This document shows, piece by piece, positions 8,302-18,213 of a DNA stretch of 56,443 nucleotides. Numbering within the stretch: position 1 is the first letter of the stretch; each line of letters begins with the position of its first letter. The notes under the pieces were generated by a model. That model saw nothing but the letters and a program-made list of their open reading frames with translations. It was not told the DNA's origin and did not search any database. The stretch is from an uncultured Lachnospiraceae bacterium. Its GTDB lineage: Bacteria; Bacillota; Clostridia; Lachnospirales; Lachnospiraceae. The position numbers were made by a program, and so were the translations under genes. The DNA lies in NCBI GenBank assembly GCA_900318375.1, contig ONKG01000009.1:1-56443 (forward strand), written 5' to 3'.

Positions 8302-9655
8302 CCAAATTATGAACGAGCTCGCAATTGAGGATAATGGAACGGAGAAACTCGATGAGTGCATGCAGTTCAACTACAGCCTATCAAGAAAAGTTCCTCTGCG
8401 ATACAAAATTATTGCAATTGCATTTGTTCGGAATTACTCAGTTGAAGAATTGAATGAGAAATTACAAGAGTATGGATTATCTAGACTGTATGCAAGAAAT
8501 CTATGGGAGGCGAGTCTTCTTTATGCATTTCGAAATGGATTGGAATACAAAGAATGGCGCCAGCTTTCAGAAAACATAAGGAGAATAAAAGATTACGAAA
8601 CCCGGCAAATTGATATTCTTAATCAAAAAAACATTACATTAAAAGTGTTAAGAGAATATTTAGACAGTAATTCAATAGCTGATCAATCAGAGTTAATGAC
8701 CAGACATATAACAAAGCACATAGAGAATTCATTATCACACATTAATGGCCAGAATGATTTTGTCGAATATGTAACTGCAAATATAAGAAGTTTTTCAACT
8801 GTCCGTGAGAAAACCAGATATTATTTTTGTAAATATCTTTACTTTTACCTTGATCAAAAAATACAAGAGTTTGTACAGGTATCTTCTAAAGGGGTTCGTC
8901 CCATGCCAGAGGATATTTGGGATGGGTTGTGTGTATTTAAGGGAGGTGCTAAGCTCAAAAAAAATACCATTCCAACATCACAGGTAAGAGAGTATTTGGA
9001 AAGTATTCCTATCTCATGTGGAGTCCTTTTTGCAGAATTCAGTGAATTCTTCTTCGGCTACGTGAGTCTTGACTGGATGCAAGTATTACTTGAACATATG
9101 GGTAATCTCCATAATCTCCCAAAAGATAAAGTTCATAAACTGGCAAATGCTGCCAGATATTATGATGGCAAATACCGTAATATGGATGATTTAACCGTTA
9201 TAGAAGAGCTTAACAACTGGGTTGAGGCGCAAGAGAAAGCTCTTGATGATGAATCCTCATTGAACTCCGTTAATCGTGGGTACCAAAAAAATCGAGTGGG
9301 AGAGAATACTATACGAAAGTATTTAAAGGGAGCTCTCGATCTGGACAGAACCACTTTCATATGCTTTCTTCTGTTTTTTGCAAGTGATCTCTCTGCTCCC
9401 CAGCGGATGCGGTTAAACGAGGAACGCTTGAATACCATCTTAAAAGAAAGCTCTTTTAAGATACTCGATGAAGAAGCTGATTTTGATTTCTTTATAATTA
9501 ATTATCTGCGATCACAAGATCCTGTTGATTATCTGATGGAAGAAGTTACAAGGTATGCCTTATCTCAAGAAAACTTTTATTTATATAAGGTTTATCGAGC
9601 ATCTCGGAGCGAGGATGCAGATTTTAATAAGTTGCTTACTAAACAAGTTCTTTGA
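8279..9655 (+). CDS. Protein of unknown function, coupled to the upstream gene
   Basis: I do not recognise this 458-residue, mostly helical and soluble protein. A TTG at 8252 would give a longer form, but ATG 8279 has GAGGA nine bases upstream inside the preceding gene and is preferred. Residues about 55-100 (YKIIAIAFVRNYSVEELNE to ASLLYAFRNG) have the look of a helix-turn-helix-like segment (VEELNEKLQEYGLSRLYARN), but this is weak. The C-terminal part has GENTIRKYLKGALDLDRTTFI and RMRLNEERLNTIL. It ends 45 bp before a hairpin shared with the convergent kinase gene. Confidence 0.7.
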   Translation: MKRGTVFDQIMNELAIEDNGTEKLDECMQFNYSLSRKVPLRYKIIAIAFVRNYSVEELNEKLQEYGLSRLYARNLWEASLLYAFRNGLEYKEWRQLSENIRRIKDYETRQIDILNQKNITLKVLREYLDSNSIADQSELMTRHITKHIENSLSHINGQNDFVEYVTANIRSFSTVREKTRYYFCKYLYFYLDQKIQEFVQVSSKGVRPMPEDIWDGLCVFKGGAKLKKNTIPTSQVREYLESIPISCGVLFAEFSEFFFGYVSLDWMQVLLEHMGNLHNLPKDKVHKLANAARYYDGKYRNMDDLTVIEELNNWVEAQEKALDDESSLNSVNRGYQKNRVGENTIRKYLKGALDLDRTTFICFLLFFASDLSAPQRMRLNEERLNTILKESSFKILDEEADFDFFIINYLRSQDPVDYLMEEVTRYALSQENFYLYKVYRASRSEDADFNKLLTKQVL

Positions 9656-9700
9656 GGATGAGACCTTATCCTTATAATGAAAGTTCTTGGTGAAACAAAG

Positions 9701-9744
9701 GAAGTATGCCGCAGTTGGAGACTAACCAAAGTGCGGCATACTTC
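9701..9744. terminator. Bidirectional terminator between convergent genes
   Basis: GAAGTATGCCGCA (9701-9713) pairs perfectly with TGCGGCATACTTC (9732-9744) over 13 bp with an 18-base loop. It lies between the plus-strand gene ending at 9655 and the minus-strand kinase ending at 9772. T-runs are weak on both sides. Confidence 0.6.
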
Positions 9745-9771
9745 TACCACCCAGAGGAAGATGCGGGCTTT

Positions 9772-12654
9772 CTAATTCGAAATAATTTTTCTATATTTTG
9801 TTTCAAATATATATTCCCACTCTGTTGTTGAATAATATATTGCTTCTTCGTTTTCTGTATAATCTTCAGGAGGTGTCAAAATTTCACTTTTTTCAATATA
9901 TTCTTTTGCCGATTGCAAAGCCGATTTTTCAGAAGTAGTTACAATTCCATAAGAACAGATAGTAGATTCAAATCTTTGTTCTGGACGAAAACTAACATGT
10001 AAGGCTGCTGGGTTTTCGCCTATCCAAGTATCAATATCAATTGTTATGCTGGAACATATGCTATCTGAAAGTTCTCCTTCCCTGTAAATGGTTTCCACGG
10101 TTTTGAGAGCATCTTCAGGGAATCTTCCATTCCAATTGTTGAATTTTATAGAAAGGTTTTCGTGGTAGTCTTCAATGCCAAAAGACATAACACCACCTAG
10201 TTTTTCAACGGTAGATTTTAAAGAGTCAAATCGTTCTTCATCTGTGCCTATATGTAATTCGGGTACATTCTGGAGGCTAATTATGCTATTATCGCTGTTT
10301 CTCCAAATCCTTTTCGGAGAGTAACTTATTCCATCACAAAGGTTCCGAAAGAGTAAGGCATTTTCTATATACCTAACCATTGTATTATTATCAGGTGTAG
10401 AGTAAGTGGTTGGATGCGTGGGAAGCAATAGACGGAACGTTAACTCTTTCTCGGATTGCTTGACCTCTACTAATTGCCCAATTTTAATTGAATCAAGATA
10501 AAGAAAAATTTCAGAATCTTCGATAGGTGAGTCCCCCTCCCCTATATTGCTTACTTCAAAATGATCATCAGAATAATATAAATGCATAAGATTGTGTTCA
10601 TAATCAGGTTCAATCTTTCTGATATCATCCAATAATAAATCTGTGTCCCAAGCATTCTTTATGTGAAAAGACGCTCCTGCAGTTGCATTTAAAACCAGTT
10701 CTGTAAGGTTATCAGAGGGTAGCCTTATATGAATTTTTTTTCCATCCAAACCTATAGCAAATGGAGCGCCAAGAATGGAAAGCTGTTCTTTACATAATTT
10801 AACGATTTCCTTTTGATTTTTTTTTGCACCAGGTTCCGCAATGATTTCAACGGTTTCTGTCTGAAAAGCCTCCACATTGCATTGTAAAGGATATTTGGGG
10901 TCTTTTTCTTCCCACTTGATTATGGATGTATCTTCCTGGATTACTACAAGCGAATCACTGAAAGCATCGGTAGACATAATATAGAACAAAGTATCTGCTA
11001 CATTTTTAAACTTTGTTCCTTTGTCTCCAATTGGATAATATACTGTCTTACCATCTCCCTTGGAAACCCATCCAAGCCCATAAATACTGTCTGAATGTCC
11101 TATATGAGGAATAGACATCATAATGTATCCTTCTTGTTGCAAATATTCTTTTAATAACAATGCAGTCTCTTCATCAAACTGAAATTCAAGATAGTAACTT
11201 TCCTCTGTCGTCCAATCTATTGGATCACCCAAAAGCATTGGATCCCCTGAGGTAGATACGACGGGTAAGCTCCCATATTTCAGCTCCAGATTACGAATGT
11301 TTTCATTATAAATCATTAAGATATCCGAAAAATCGGAATTAGGAATCCGCCATTGTCCTGAAAAAGAGAACAGTAAATCTGCCACATCTTTTTCTGACCA
11401 CGCATCTTTACCTACACTAATTGAATAGTCGTTCTTCTCCATGTTGGCGCCAGGGATCGAAGACTTTGGCAAGCTGATTGAGATTCGGTCTTCCTCCACA
11501 TGAATTTTATAGCTATTATTACCAACAAATATCCTTGCTCGTTCTTGTATTATATGTGATGCAATCTTAAAATCTTGTGCCGTCATTCCTTCTGGTGCTT
11601 CTAAAACAAATGAAAACAGGTCTCCTTTTGGATTATTATGAGATATTAAAATACTTCGGTTTTGAAAAAGAAAAATGGCTATAGATAAAAAGGACATAAC
11701 TGATACAACAGCAATGATAGTAGGAATTGAATTCATTGCTCTTTCTTTTTTTCCGGCTTCGCCTTTAGGAAGAGCTTCATATAAAGCTTTATACAGATCC
11801 TCCATAGACTGCCATCTGGATTCAGGATCTACTTGGAGTCCCTTCATTATTATCTGCTCAAAGCTACTACTTATTTTGGGATTTAATGAAGAGGGCTTTA
11901 TTATTTCATCAAAAACCGCCCTTTGAACAGATAATTCGGGCGGCTGCCCGGTAATACAATAATAGATTACTGCGCATAATGCATAAATATCTGAAAATGG
12001 TCCAATCTTTCCAGTTCGTAAATATTGCTCCTTGGGGGCATAACCTTCTGTATAATAAATACTGTGTGTATTTTCACATGTGAAGTCTATTGCCGCACCA
12101 AAGTCAATAAGAGTATAATTCCCATCTTTCGAGATGATAATGTTATCTGGTTTGATATCCCTATGAATCAGTCCTTTATTATGCACAGTCGAAAGGGCTT
12201 TTATAAGTGGTAGCATTTTTTCTGTGATTGATTCCCAGGAGTATGGACCATTTTTTATTACCTGTTCAAGCAGTGATATTCCATCTATATACTCCATGAC
12301 AATATATGCAGTGTTGTTCTCGCAAAAATAGTCCAATACTTTCACTACGCCATCTAAACTTGAAAACTCCGAAAGAACTTGAGCCTCAGTGAGAAAATTA
12401 TTTAAATCCTTTGAAAAACGAACATCGTCAATATTAGATGCCACTTTCATATCATTGGACTGATTTATGTCTCTGTACATATATTCCTTGAAGTATAGTT
12501 CCTTGATTGCAACGAGGTTTTGCATATATATGTGCTTTGCTAAATATGTAATACTGAAGCCACCCGCTCCCAGAACTCCTTCAATCATATATTTGTTATT
12601 TAAAATCTCACCTTTATTCAGGGCGCTTTTGCTTTTTGTTACGTTTATATCCAT
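9772..12654 (-). CDS. Membrane serine/threonine protein kinase with large ectodomain
   Basis: This 960-residue protein has a cytoplasmic Hanks-type kinase domain (about 20-295): glycine loop GAGGFSITYL (29-38), Lys51 in VAIKE, catalytic loop HRDIKPDN (164-171), DFG (184-186) and the activation-segment end EGYAPKEQY (203-211). One transmembrane helix follows at about 311-330, then about 630 residues outside. The ectodomain does not have PASTA repeats. By eye it has two stretches like the SecD P1 domain (EAPEGMTAQDF to DRISISLP, and AEPGAKKNQKEIVKL to IHIRLP then a TAGASF segment). It probably senses an external ligand and phosphorylates Ser/Thr in the cytoplasm. ATG 12654 has AGGTGA eight bases upstream. 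A second kinase lies 154 bp upstream on the same strand. Confidence 0.85.
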   Translation of the reverse strand: MDINVTKSKSALNKGEILNNKYMIEGVLGAGGFSITYLAKHIYMQNLVAIKELYFKEYMYRDINQSNDMKVASNIDDVRFSKDLNNFLTEAQVLSEFSSLDGVVKVLDYFCENNTAYIVMEYIDGISLLEQVIKNGPYSWESITEKMLPLIKALSTVHNKGLIHRDIKPDNIIISKDGNYTLIDFGAAIDFTCENTHSIYYTEGYAPKEQYLRTGKIGPFSDIYALCAVIYYCITGQPPELSVQRAVFDEIIKPSSLNPKISSSFEQIIMKGLQVDPESRWQSMEDLYKALYEALPKGEAGKKERAMNSIPTIIAVVSVMSFLSIAIFLFQNRSILISHNNPKGDLFSFVLEAPEGMTAQDFKIASHIIQERARIFVGNNSYKIHVEEDRISISLPKSSIPGANMEKNDYSISVGKDAWSEKDVADLLFSFSGQWRIPNSDFSDILMIYNENIRNLELKYGSLPVVSTSGDPMLLGDPIDWTTEESYYLEFQFDEETALLLKEYLQQEGYIMMSIPHIGHSDSIYGLGWVSKGDGKTVYYPIGDKGTKFKNVADTLFYIMSTDAFSDSLVVIQEDTSIIKWEEKDPKYPLQCNVEAFQTETVEIIAEPGAKKNQKEIVKLCKEQLSILGAPFAIGLDGKKIHIRLPSDNLTELVLNATAGASFHIKNAWDTDLLLDDIRKIEPDYEHNLMHLYYSDDHFEVSNIGEGDSPIEDSEIFLYLDSIKIGQLVEVKQSEKELTFRLLLPTHPTTYSTPDNNTMVRYIENALLFRNLCDGISYSPKRIWRNSDNSIISLQNVPELHIGTDEERFDSLKSTVEKLGGVMSFGIEDYHENLSIKFNNWNGRFPEDALKTVETIYREGELSDSICSSITIDIDTWIGENPAALHVSFRPEQRFESTICSYGIVTTSEKSALQSAKEYIEKSEILTPPEDYTENEEAIYYSTTEWEYIFETKYRKIISN

Positions 12655-12808
12655 GGAAGTTCACCTGTCGTAAATGAATTTGTAATAAATAGAAGATTTT
12701 GCTGATGGTGACCTTGATCTGTTGTATCTGCCAATAAATCCTATTTTGAAAGGGAAATTAATGCCGGACTTTTCATTAATCTGTCCTGTTGTTGATGTAA
12801 CGATTCTT

Positions 12809-15631
12809 TTATTCTGCACCTGGAGCAGGACTAATATGATAATGTGAGAAAATGTTTTCTGACTTAAGATAATCAATCGCCACGTTTTTGTTATCCTGCT
12901 CAATAGCACGAAAAGCGTTTTGATCTATGTTATTCTCACTTTTGAAGTAAATGATATCCCAATGTAGCCGATATATTCCTAATTCCTCATCTCTAGTAAT
13001 TACAAATTGATACTGTGTAATAGACCCAAGAATCGAAAAATTCTTTTTATCATTAACTGTTATATATATTTCACTGATTTCATTTGTAAGATCAATGCTT
13101 TTCAAAATCTCTGCCGCAATTTCAAAAGGATGACCAAACTTGTCCTTTATTGATTCACTATAATTGCAACTGATGATTACCTGAGAAGGATTAATACGGG
13201 AACATTCTACAACTATATCTTCTAATGGGAATAGAGTAATAATTTTTCTTCTTACTTCCGAAATTTCACATCCATACATAGACCATTTATCCTTTTCCCA
13301 GTTCACAGAATTCCTGGAGTCCAAGTACATGGTACCAATATAGCAATAATTTCCGGATAAGAAACTTGTGGATATAGAATTAATGTAATCAACAAAATGC
13401 TCAATATTTTGATTATAAGTATCCCTTTTTGTATTCTTTATAATAGGTTCGTTTACAGAAAACCGCCAATCCTTGCCTGTTTCGATTATCTGAGCCTGAA
13501 ATACAGGATAGTGATTTAAGCATAATTGAATTGTATCATTGTTGCTCTCGTGAACGTTTTGCAATTCATCTAATGGACTGTCAAGTGTCACATTAATCGT
13601 GCCATCAGCATAAGATAAGGGATTCTCAGTGCTCACCTCAGACAAAAGCCTGCCGTCCGAAGTTAACAAATCACATTCTAACATTTCAAATAATAAAGGA
13701 GCCTCTATTTCCCAAATGGAATCTGACTCAAAAGCAAAATATAGTTCATATTCATTATTCTCATCCCATCCACAAGCATAAGAAACGCCCAATGCGTCCA
13801 GTCTTTTCTTTAGAGGTATGACGCTATCGTCGTATTCAATGTCATTCTTTTCGAGATCATACATTAAAATCTTCGGATCATAAGCCTCATCAGGCGCAGG
13901 ATTGATATAGTCAAGTATTACCTTTTCACCCGATAAATCTGATGCATTAACTTGGTTTTTGCCCCATGTGGTTTCTTTTTTTTCTTCCCAAATAATACTC
14001 CTCTCGTAGTTGAAAGATTTAATAGGGAGTTTTCCATACAATAAGCAGTCTCTAAACAGTTCTTTATCTGCCTGTGTTTCCCCAAGATCCTTAGCATTGA
14101 CAAATATTTGTCGGCCATCATAATCGCATTCTATTGGAATATCATATTTTAATATCTCCTGTGGCGTATTCTGATGATCCCATGTATACATGTTTGATTC
14201 CTGAAGATAGAATCGCAGTAGCACTCGTTGAGTGTTTGGAATTTGGGCTTTAAGCACATCTTCCATGCTTTCATTTAATGTAATTATGATGCTGTCTTCT
14301 GTTGTAGTTATTGATTCAAAGCTATCTTCTGTTAACTCTGCTGTGGTAATAAAATTTCCAGTATCGATTCTTCCTAAAAGGCAGTAAGAATACCGAAAAT
14401 ATTTATTTAGAATAGATGAGATGTTCCCATCTGGTATTGCATCCTTCTCGACAGTAGCTTTTATAAATCCATTTGATTTATCTAAAAGATACTTTTTATT
14501 CCCACTCAAAATTGACATTTTCCTGTCAATATCTTCATAGAGCTTGTTTATTCTCTTAGCATCCATCTGTTCGGAGTAGTAAAAAACAATAGTGCTTATT
14601 TCTTTTCCTTTGAAATAGAAATATTCCTTGTGTGTATAATGGACAAAGAACATAATTGCCAGAGTTAAGCACAACGTTACTGCTCCCCCGAATAATCTTC
14701 TCTTTGTTTTTTCCTTTTTTTCCTTTTCAAGCTGTACTTTTTTCTCCGCCTCTGAACTGTCAAAATCTTCAATTATTGTTTGTAGTTCTTTTATGCTTTC
14801 CCATCTTTTCTCAGGATCTATCGTGATACCTTTCATAATCATTCTTGATATATTGGAATCTATACTTGGAACTAACTTAGATAAAGGCAATACTTCGTCG
14901 ATCAGTAGTCTTTCAAAAGAATCTTCTGGAGCTATACCAGTTAATGAATAATAATACACTGCGCATAAAGAGTAAATGTCAGATCGGAGATTTACGTGAT
15001 AGTTTCTATTAAAGATTTCTGCCGGCGTATAGTTTTTTTTTCGCAGTTGATTATTTGATGAACTATTTGTACCAATCTCTTTGACTGCCCCGAAATCCAC
15101 AAGTCTGTATAATCCGTTTTTATCCATAACAATGTTGTCGGGACTGATGTCACCATGTACATAACCATTTTTGTGGATTTTTGAGAGTATTGAAAGGACA
15201 TTTCGCATTAGTCCAAATAGAGTTTCAGCGGGATATGGACCATTATTTGAGATGTGTTCTTTTAATGTTTCGCCGGGAAGATATTCTGAGACTATATATA
15301 CAGTATTATTCTCTTCAAAATAATCAAGAAGAGAGAGCATTTCGGGAAATGAATGAAATCTTATCATGAAATCCCGTTCATGCTTAAAGCGTGACACATC
15401 TTGCTCAAAACGATTGAAAGACCCATCCTTCTCGAAACGAACTTTTTTCTCTGGAGAAATTCTATACATATAATCTTTGTTAAAAAGTTCCTTCACAAAG
15501 ACCCTTTCTCCATCTTCAATCCTCTCTGAAAGATAAGTTATACTGAACCCACCACTTCCTATTATATCTTTAATCAAATACTTTTTTCTCAAGACTGTAT
15601 CATGTGCTAACGCTGCTATTTGTATCCTCAA
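12809..15631 (-). CDS. Second membrane serine/threonine protein kinase with large ectodomain
   Basis: This is a 940-residue paralogue of the kinase at 9772-12654. Kinase domain about 18-290: GSGGFSITYL (25-34), Lys47 in VFVKE, catalytic loop HGDISPDN (159-166), DFG (179-181), NYTPAEIF (200-207) and RSDIYSLCAV. The loop has Gly for Arg and Ser for the usual Lys; the Asp and Asn are kept, and HxDISPDN variants are found in Firmicutes kinases, so activity is likely but not sure. A lysine-rich segment (300-311) precedes a transmembrane helix at about 312-331; about 600 residues are outside and show part of the SecD-P1-like pattern (IPLKKRLDALGVSY). The start is TTG 15631 with GGAGG 12 bases upstream, a little far. 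The ISL3 element lies about 120 bp upstream of the start and may have altered its promoter. Confidence 0.82.
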   Translation of the reverse strand: MRIQIAALAHDTVLRKKYLIKDIIGSGGFSITYLSERIEDGERVFVKELFNKDYMYRISPEKKVRFEKDGSFNRFEQDVSRFKHERDFMIRFHSFPEMLSLLDYFEENNTVYIVSEYLPGETLKEHISNNGPYPAETLFGLMRNVLSILSKIHKNGYVHGDISPDNIVMDKNGLYRLVDFGAVKEIGTNSSSNNQLRKKNYTPAEIFNRNYHVNLRSDIYSLCAVYYYSLTGIAPEDSFERLLIDEVLPLSKLVPSIDSNISRMIMKGITIDPEKRWESIKELQTIIEDFDSSEAEKKVQLEKEKKEKTKRRLFGGAVTLCLTLAIMFFVHYTHKEYFYFKGKEISTIVFYYSEQMDAKRINKLYEDIDRKMSILSGNKKYLLDKSNGFIKATVEKDAIPDGNISSILNKYFRYSYCLLGRIDTGNFITTAELTEDSFESITTTEDSIIITLNESMEDVLKAQIPNTQRVLLRFYLQESNMYTWDHQNTPQEILKYDIPIECDYDGRQIFVNAKDLGETQADKELFRDCLLYGKLPIKSFNYERSIIWEEKKETTWGKNQVNASDLSGEKVILDYINPAPDEAYDPKILMYDLEKNDIEYDDSVIPLKKRLDALGVSYACGWDENNEYELYFAFESDSIWEIEAPLLFEMLECDLLTSDGRLLSEVSTENPLSYADGTINVTLDSPLDELQNVHESNNDTIQLCLNHYPVFQAQIIETGKDWRFSVNEPIIKNTKRDTYNQNIEHFVDYINSISTSFLSGNYCYIGTMYLDSRNSVNWEKDKWSMYGCEISEVRRKIITLFPLEDIVVECSRINPSQVIISCNYSESIKDKFGHPFEIAAEILKSIDLTNEISEIYITVNDKKNFSILGSITQYQFVITRDEELGIYRLHWDIIYFKSENNIDQNAFRAIEQDNKNVAIDYLKSENIFSHYHISPAPGAE

Positions 15632-15741
15632 TTCTTGCTCAAACCTCCATGTTTTTTGATATATCAGTTATTAGAACCTTTAATGAGACGTCAGAGGGCG
15701 GATACTTACTCGGTGTGCTGGTTTTATTCGCTTTATAAGCA

Positions 15742-15749
15742 AACAAATG
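15742..15749. repeat. Target-site duplication, left copy
   Basis: AACAAATG directly precedes the left inverted repeat of the ISL3 element and recurs at 17845-17852. Eight base pairs is the duplication length made by the ISL3 family. Confidence 0.7.
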
Positions 15750-15889
15750 GAATCAATTGTACTTAGGGTGGGTAGCATAGACCTCTGGCTGCCGTCCCCC
15801 CCTTCCTTTTACAACTAAATATTGGAAAGCCACTGGGAATCCTTTACTGTTAATGTTCCCCAACAAAATACAGAAAGAAAGAACTCCCA

Positions 15890-17512
15890 ATGGCTCTGTC
15901 TCTTAGTGTACTAAAAAATGTGTTGAATCTCAATAATGTTGTGGTCAAATCTGTTGAGGCCTGTTGAGGCAGTCACGACTACCGGCAGAAAGTATGGAGA
16001 GGATCACGAAAAGAAACAGCTCCTCATCCATGCAAGACCTTACAAGAATCAACAGCGCCGGTGCATCTACAGTGGGGAAAGATGCCCGGGATACGATAAG
16101 AAACACAAGGAAACAGAGTCCCGATGGCGTGCTCCGAACCTGAATGGAATACCGGTATATATCTGCTACAGCCCTGAGCGCATCAGGTGTCCCAGGCACG
16201 ATGTTATCACGGAGAAGCTGCCCTGGAAGGATGGGACAACCCGCTTCACCCCGGAATTCAACGATGAGGTTGGCTAGATGTACCATACAGCTATCGCCCT
16301 GTACCTTGATATCAACTGGCGCACAGTCGGAAACTGCGTCAAAGCCTCCTGGGAACGCCTGGAGCCGAACGTAGCGGAATGAGTCCACAGCGGGCTGCGC
16401 CGAATCTGTGTGGACAAGACCAGCTTCCGGAAAGGCTATGAGTGCATCACTGTCGTATATGACATGGATAAAAACCGCGTCGTATGGATCCACAAAGACC
16501 ATGGAAAAAGGTGTTTGAGGAATTCTGCCAGCTGCTGACCCTCGTGGAAAGAAAAGCCATAGAGATCGTCGCAGGGGACGGAGCCAAATGAATCGACCAA
16601 TGTACGGAAGAATACTTCCCAAATGCGAGCAGATGCATCGACTTCTTCCATGTAGTCCAGTGGGCGAATGAGGTTCTGGACAAAGTCCGTGTCTGCACAG
16701 CACGGAAGGCCTCCCGGGAGTATAATGCCCTGAAAGAAAAATACCGCAGGGCCGAGGAAGCGGAAACCAGGTCTCAAAAGAAAGCAGCCCTGTCACTGGA
16801 AAAGGCCAGGAAAGAGCTTGCATCCATGCCGAAGCGCGGAAGGTCCAGCCGTCGTAAAGCAGAACTGCTTGAATTCATACGCTGCCTTAAGGAGCAGCTG
16901 ACCCAACAGGATGAAGGATCCCGAAAGCCGGGCAGGCCGAGGAAGGAATCCTTTACTGCGGAGCATCAGGAGCAGCTTGACAAACTGGAGGATGCCGCCA
17001 AAGCCATCAAAGGAGCAAAGCACGCCCTGGGCCATGACCCGAAAAAATGTACGGCGGGCCAGTACGACAAGATCGAACTGATCGCGAACAGCTATCCGGA
17101 CCTTTACAGAGCATACCAGCTAAAGGAATCCCTGCTCCTAATCCTGCACATGTCGGATGCCGGGTCCGCAGCAAATGAGCTGGACAAGTGGATACGGGAA
17201 GCATCGGAATGCGGGTTAAAACCGATGGAAGCACTGTCTGAAAAGATAGCCCGTCACCGCGAAACTATCCTCAACTCTGTCATGAACCACGCGAACAGTG
17301 CAAAAAGCGAGGCAGTGAACACAACCATCAAAGAACTGATCAGGATGGCACGCGGATTCTGGAACATCAGAAATATGATCGCGCTGATCTACCTCAAATG
17401 CTCTGATCTTGTTATCCCGCTGTATAACAGGCCCCAGATGTCTGCCGAATGGGCGGCAGCGCTCCGTATGAATGCAGTTAAACGTCGCAGGTTCTCTGTG
17501 GAGACCGCATAG
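15890..17512 (+). pseudogene. ISL3-family transposase, disrupted
   Basis: The reading starts at ATG 15890 (MALSLSVLKNVLNL). At 15951-15970 the 10-bp sequence TGTTGAGGCC is repeated in tandem and shifts the frame. In the corrected frame the ISL3 features follow: the Cys/His-rich N-terminal zinc-binding part, TVGNCVKASW, the first catalytic Asp region (RRICVDKTSFRKGYECITVV), VAGDGAK with the second Asp, DFFHVVQWANEVLD and the C-terminal ANSAKSEAVNTTIKELIRMARGFWN with the catalytic Glu. In-frame stops (TAG in DEVGW, TGA after NVAE, TGA after GDGAK) and a frameshift near 16505 also break it. An intact piece remains open from 16826 to 17512. It cannot make an active transposase. Confidence 0.85.
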
Positions 17513-17638
17513 GAATAATACGCGGTTGTAATAATAGTCTGCCAAGCGTACACAAACGCAGGGGATTCGAATAAAAACAATTAAAAATGATGGCGATAAA
17601 AAGTGTTAGAAACCGTAACCGCCGAGGCTGTGGGCAGG

Positions 17639-17762
17639 GTGGATAAGTCCCTGTTCATGGAGTTGTGGGCAGACTGTGGGAATGGTATGGGCAACTTTGT
17701 TGTCCACGGCTTTTCCACGGTATGTTCACGACGGAATACGGACTTATCCACGTTGTCCACGG
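17639..17762. promoter_or_regulatory. Cluster of DnaA-box-like motifs in the ISL3 3' region
   Basis: GTGGATAAG (17639-17647) and its inverse CTTATCCAC (17743-17751) bracket further copies of a TNTCCACGG motif: TTGTCCACGG at 17700, TTTTCCACGG at 17711 and TTGTCCACGG at 17753. TTATCCAC matches the core of the DnaA box. The segment lies between the transposase stop and the right inverted repeat. Confidence 0.4.
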
Positions 17763-17844
17763 CCCATTTCTTCAGGCACTGCAAATAAGAAGTCGTTTTA
17801 CCGGATGGGGACTAAAAGTTACCCACCCTGAGTACAATTGAGCC

Positions 17845-17852
17845 AACAAATG
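17845..17852. repeat. Target-site duplication, right copy
   Basis: AACAAATG directly follows the right inverted repeat of the ISL3 element and matches 15742-15749. Confidence 0.7.
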
Positions 17853-18213
17853 TTTCTATTTTACCGAAATATCTAACAAGCAAAAGGTAAAAATGTCGCC
17901 AGACTCAAAATAACAATTTGAGAAAGCGCAAGTTGTATACTCATATTAAATCAAGGTGATGCATTACATTGGAACTGTTAAAGAGATTGTTTATTAGTAA
18001 AGAAACCTGCAAGCTTTAATTATGGTTACTTTATGATTGATGAAATTATTTGCTTAATAATTAACCATTGTCCCACATATTACCAAGGCAATAACTCATC
18101 TTAATGATAACACTGTCTGTGGAACTAATAAACTTACAAATTTACTCATGTGAAATTCTGTGACCTAAAACTAATAATGTCATACCATGGCAACAATCCT
18201 GAAAGGAGATATT
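17853..18213. other. Gene-free upstream region of the zinc-ribbon operon
   Basis: This AT-rich stretch has no open frame worth calling. It must contain the promoter of the plus-strand genes that start at 18214, but I see no convincing -35/-10 pair. The only clear signal is GAAAGGAG just before ATG 18214. Confidence 0.5.

Larger units (their letters stand above)
15750..17844 (+). mobile_element. ISL3-family insertion sequence, decayed
   Basis: The element is about 2095 bp. Its ends are inverted repeats: the left end reads GAATCAATTGTACTTAGGG and the right end, read inward, GGCTCAATTGTACTCAGGG, both followed by TGGGTA. They are flanked by the 8-bp direct repeat AACAAATG. Inside lie a decayed ISL3 transposase gene and a 3' non-coding part with several DnaA-box-like motifs. 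It sits between the kinase promoter region and the zinc-ribbon operon. Confidence 0.85.

Noticed and set aside
12809-15631. Inactive pseudokinase
   Set aside because: The loop HGDISPDN lacks the usual Arg and Lys, but Lys47, the catalytic Asp, Asn and DFG are all present, and similar loops occur in Firmicutes kinases.
17603-17788. Small gene inside the ISL3 element
   Set aside because: It has no ribosome binding site and overlaps the inverted DnaA-box-like motifs, which explain open frames on both strands.
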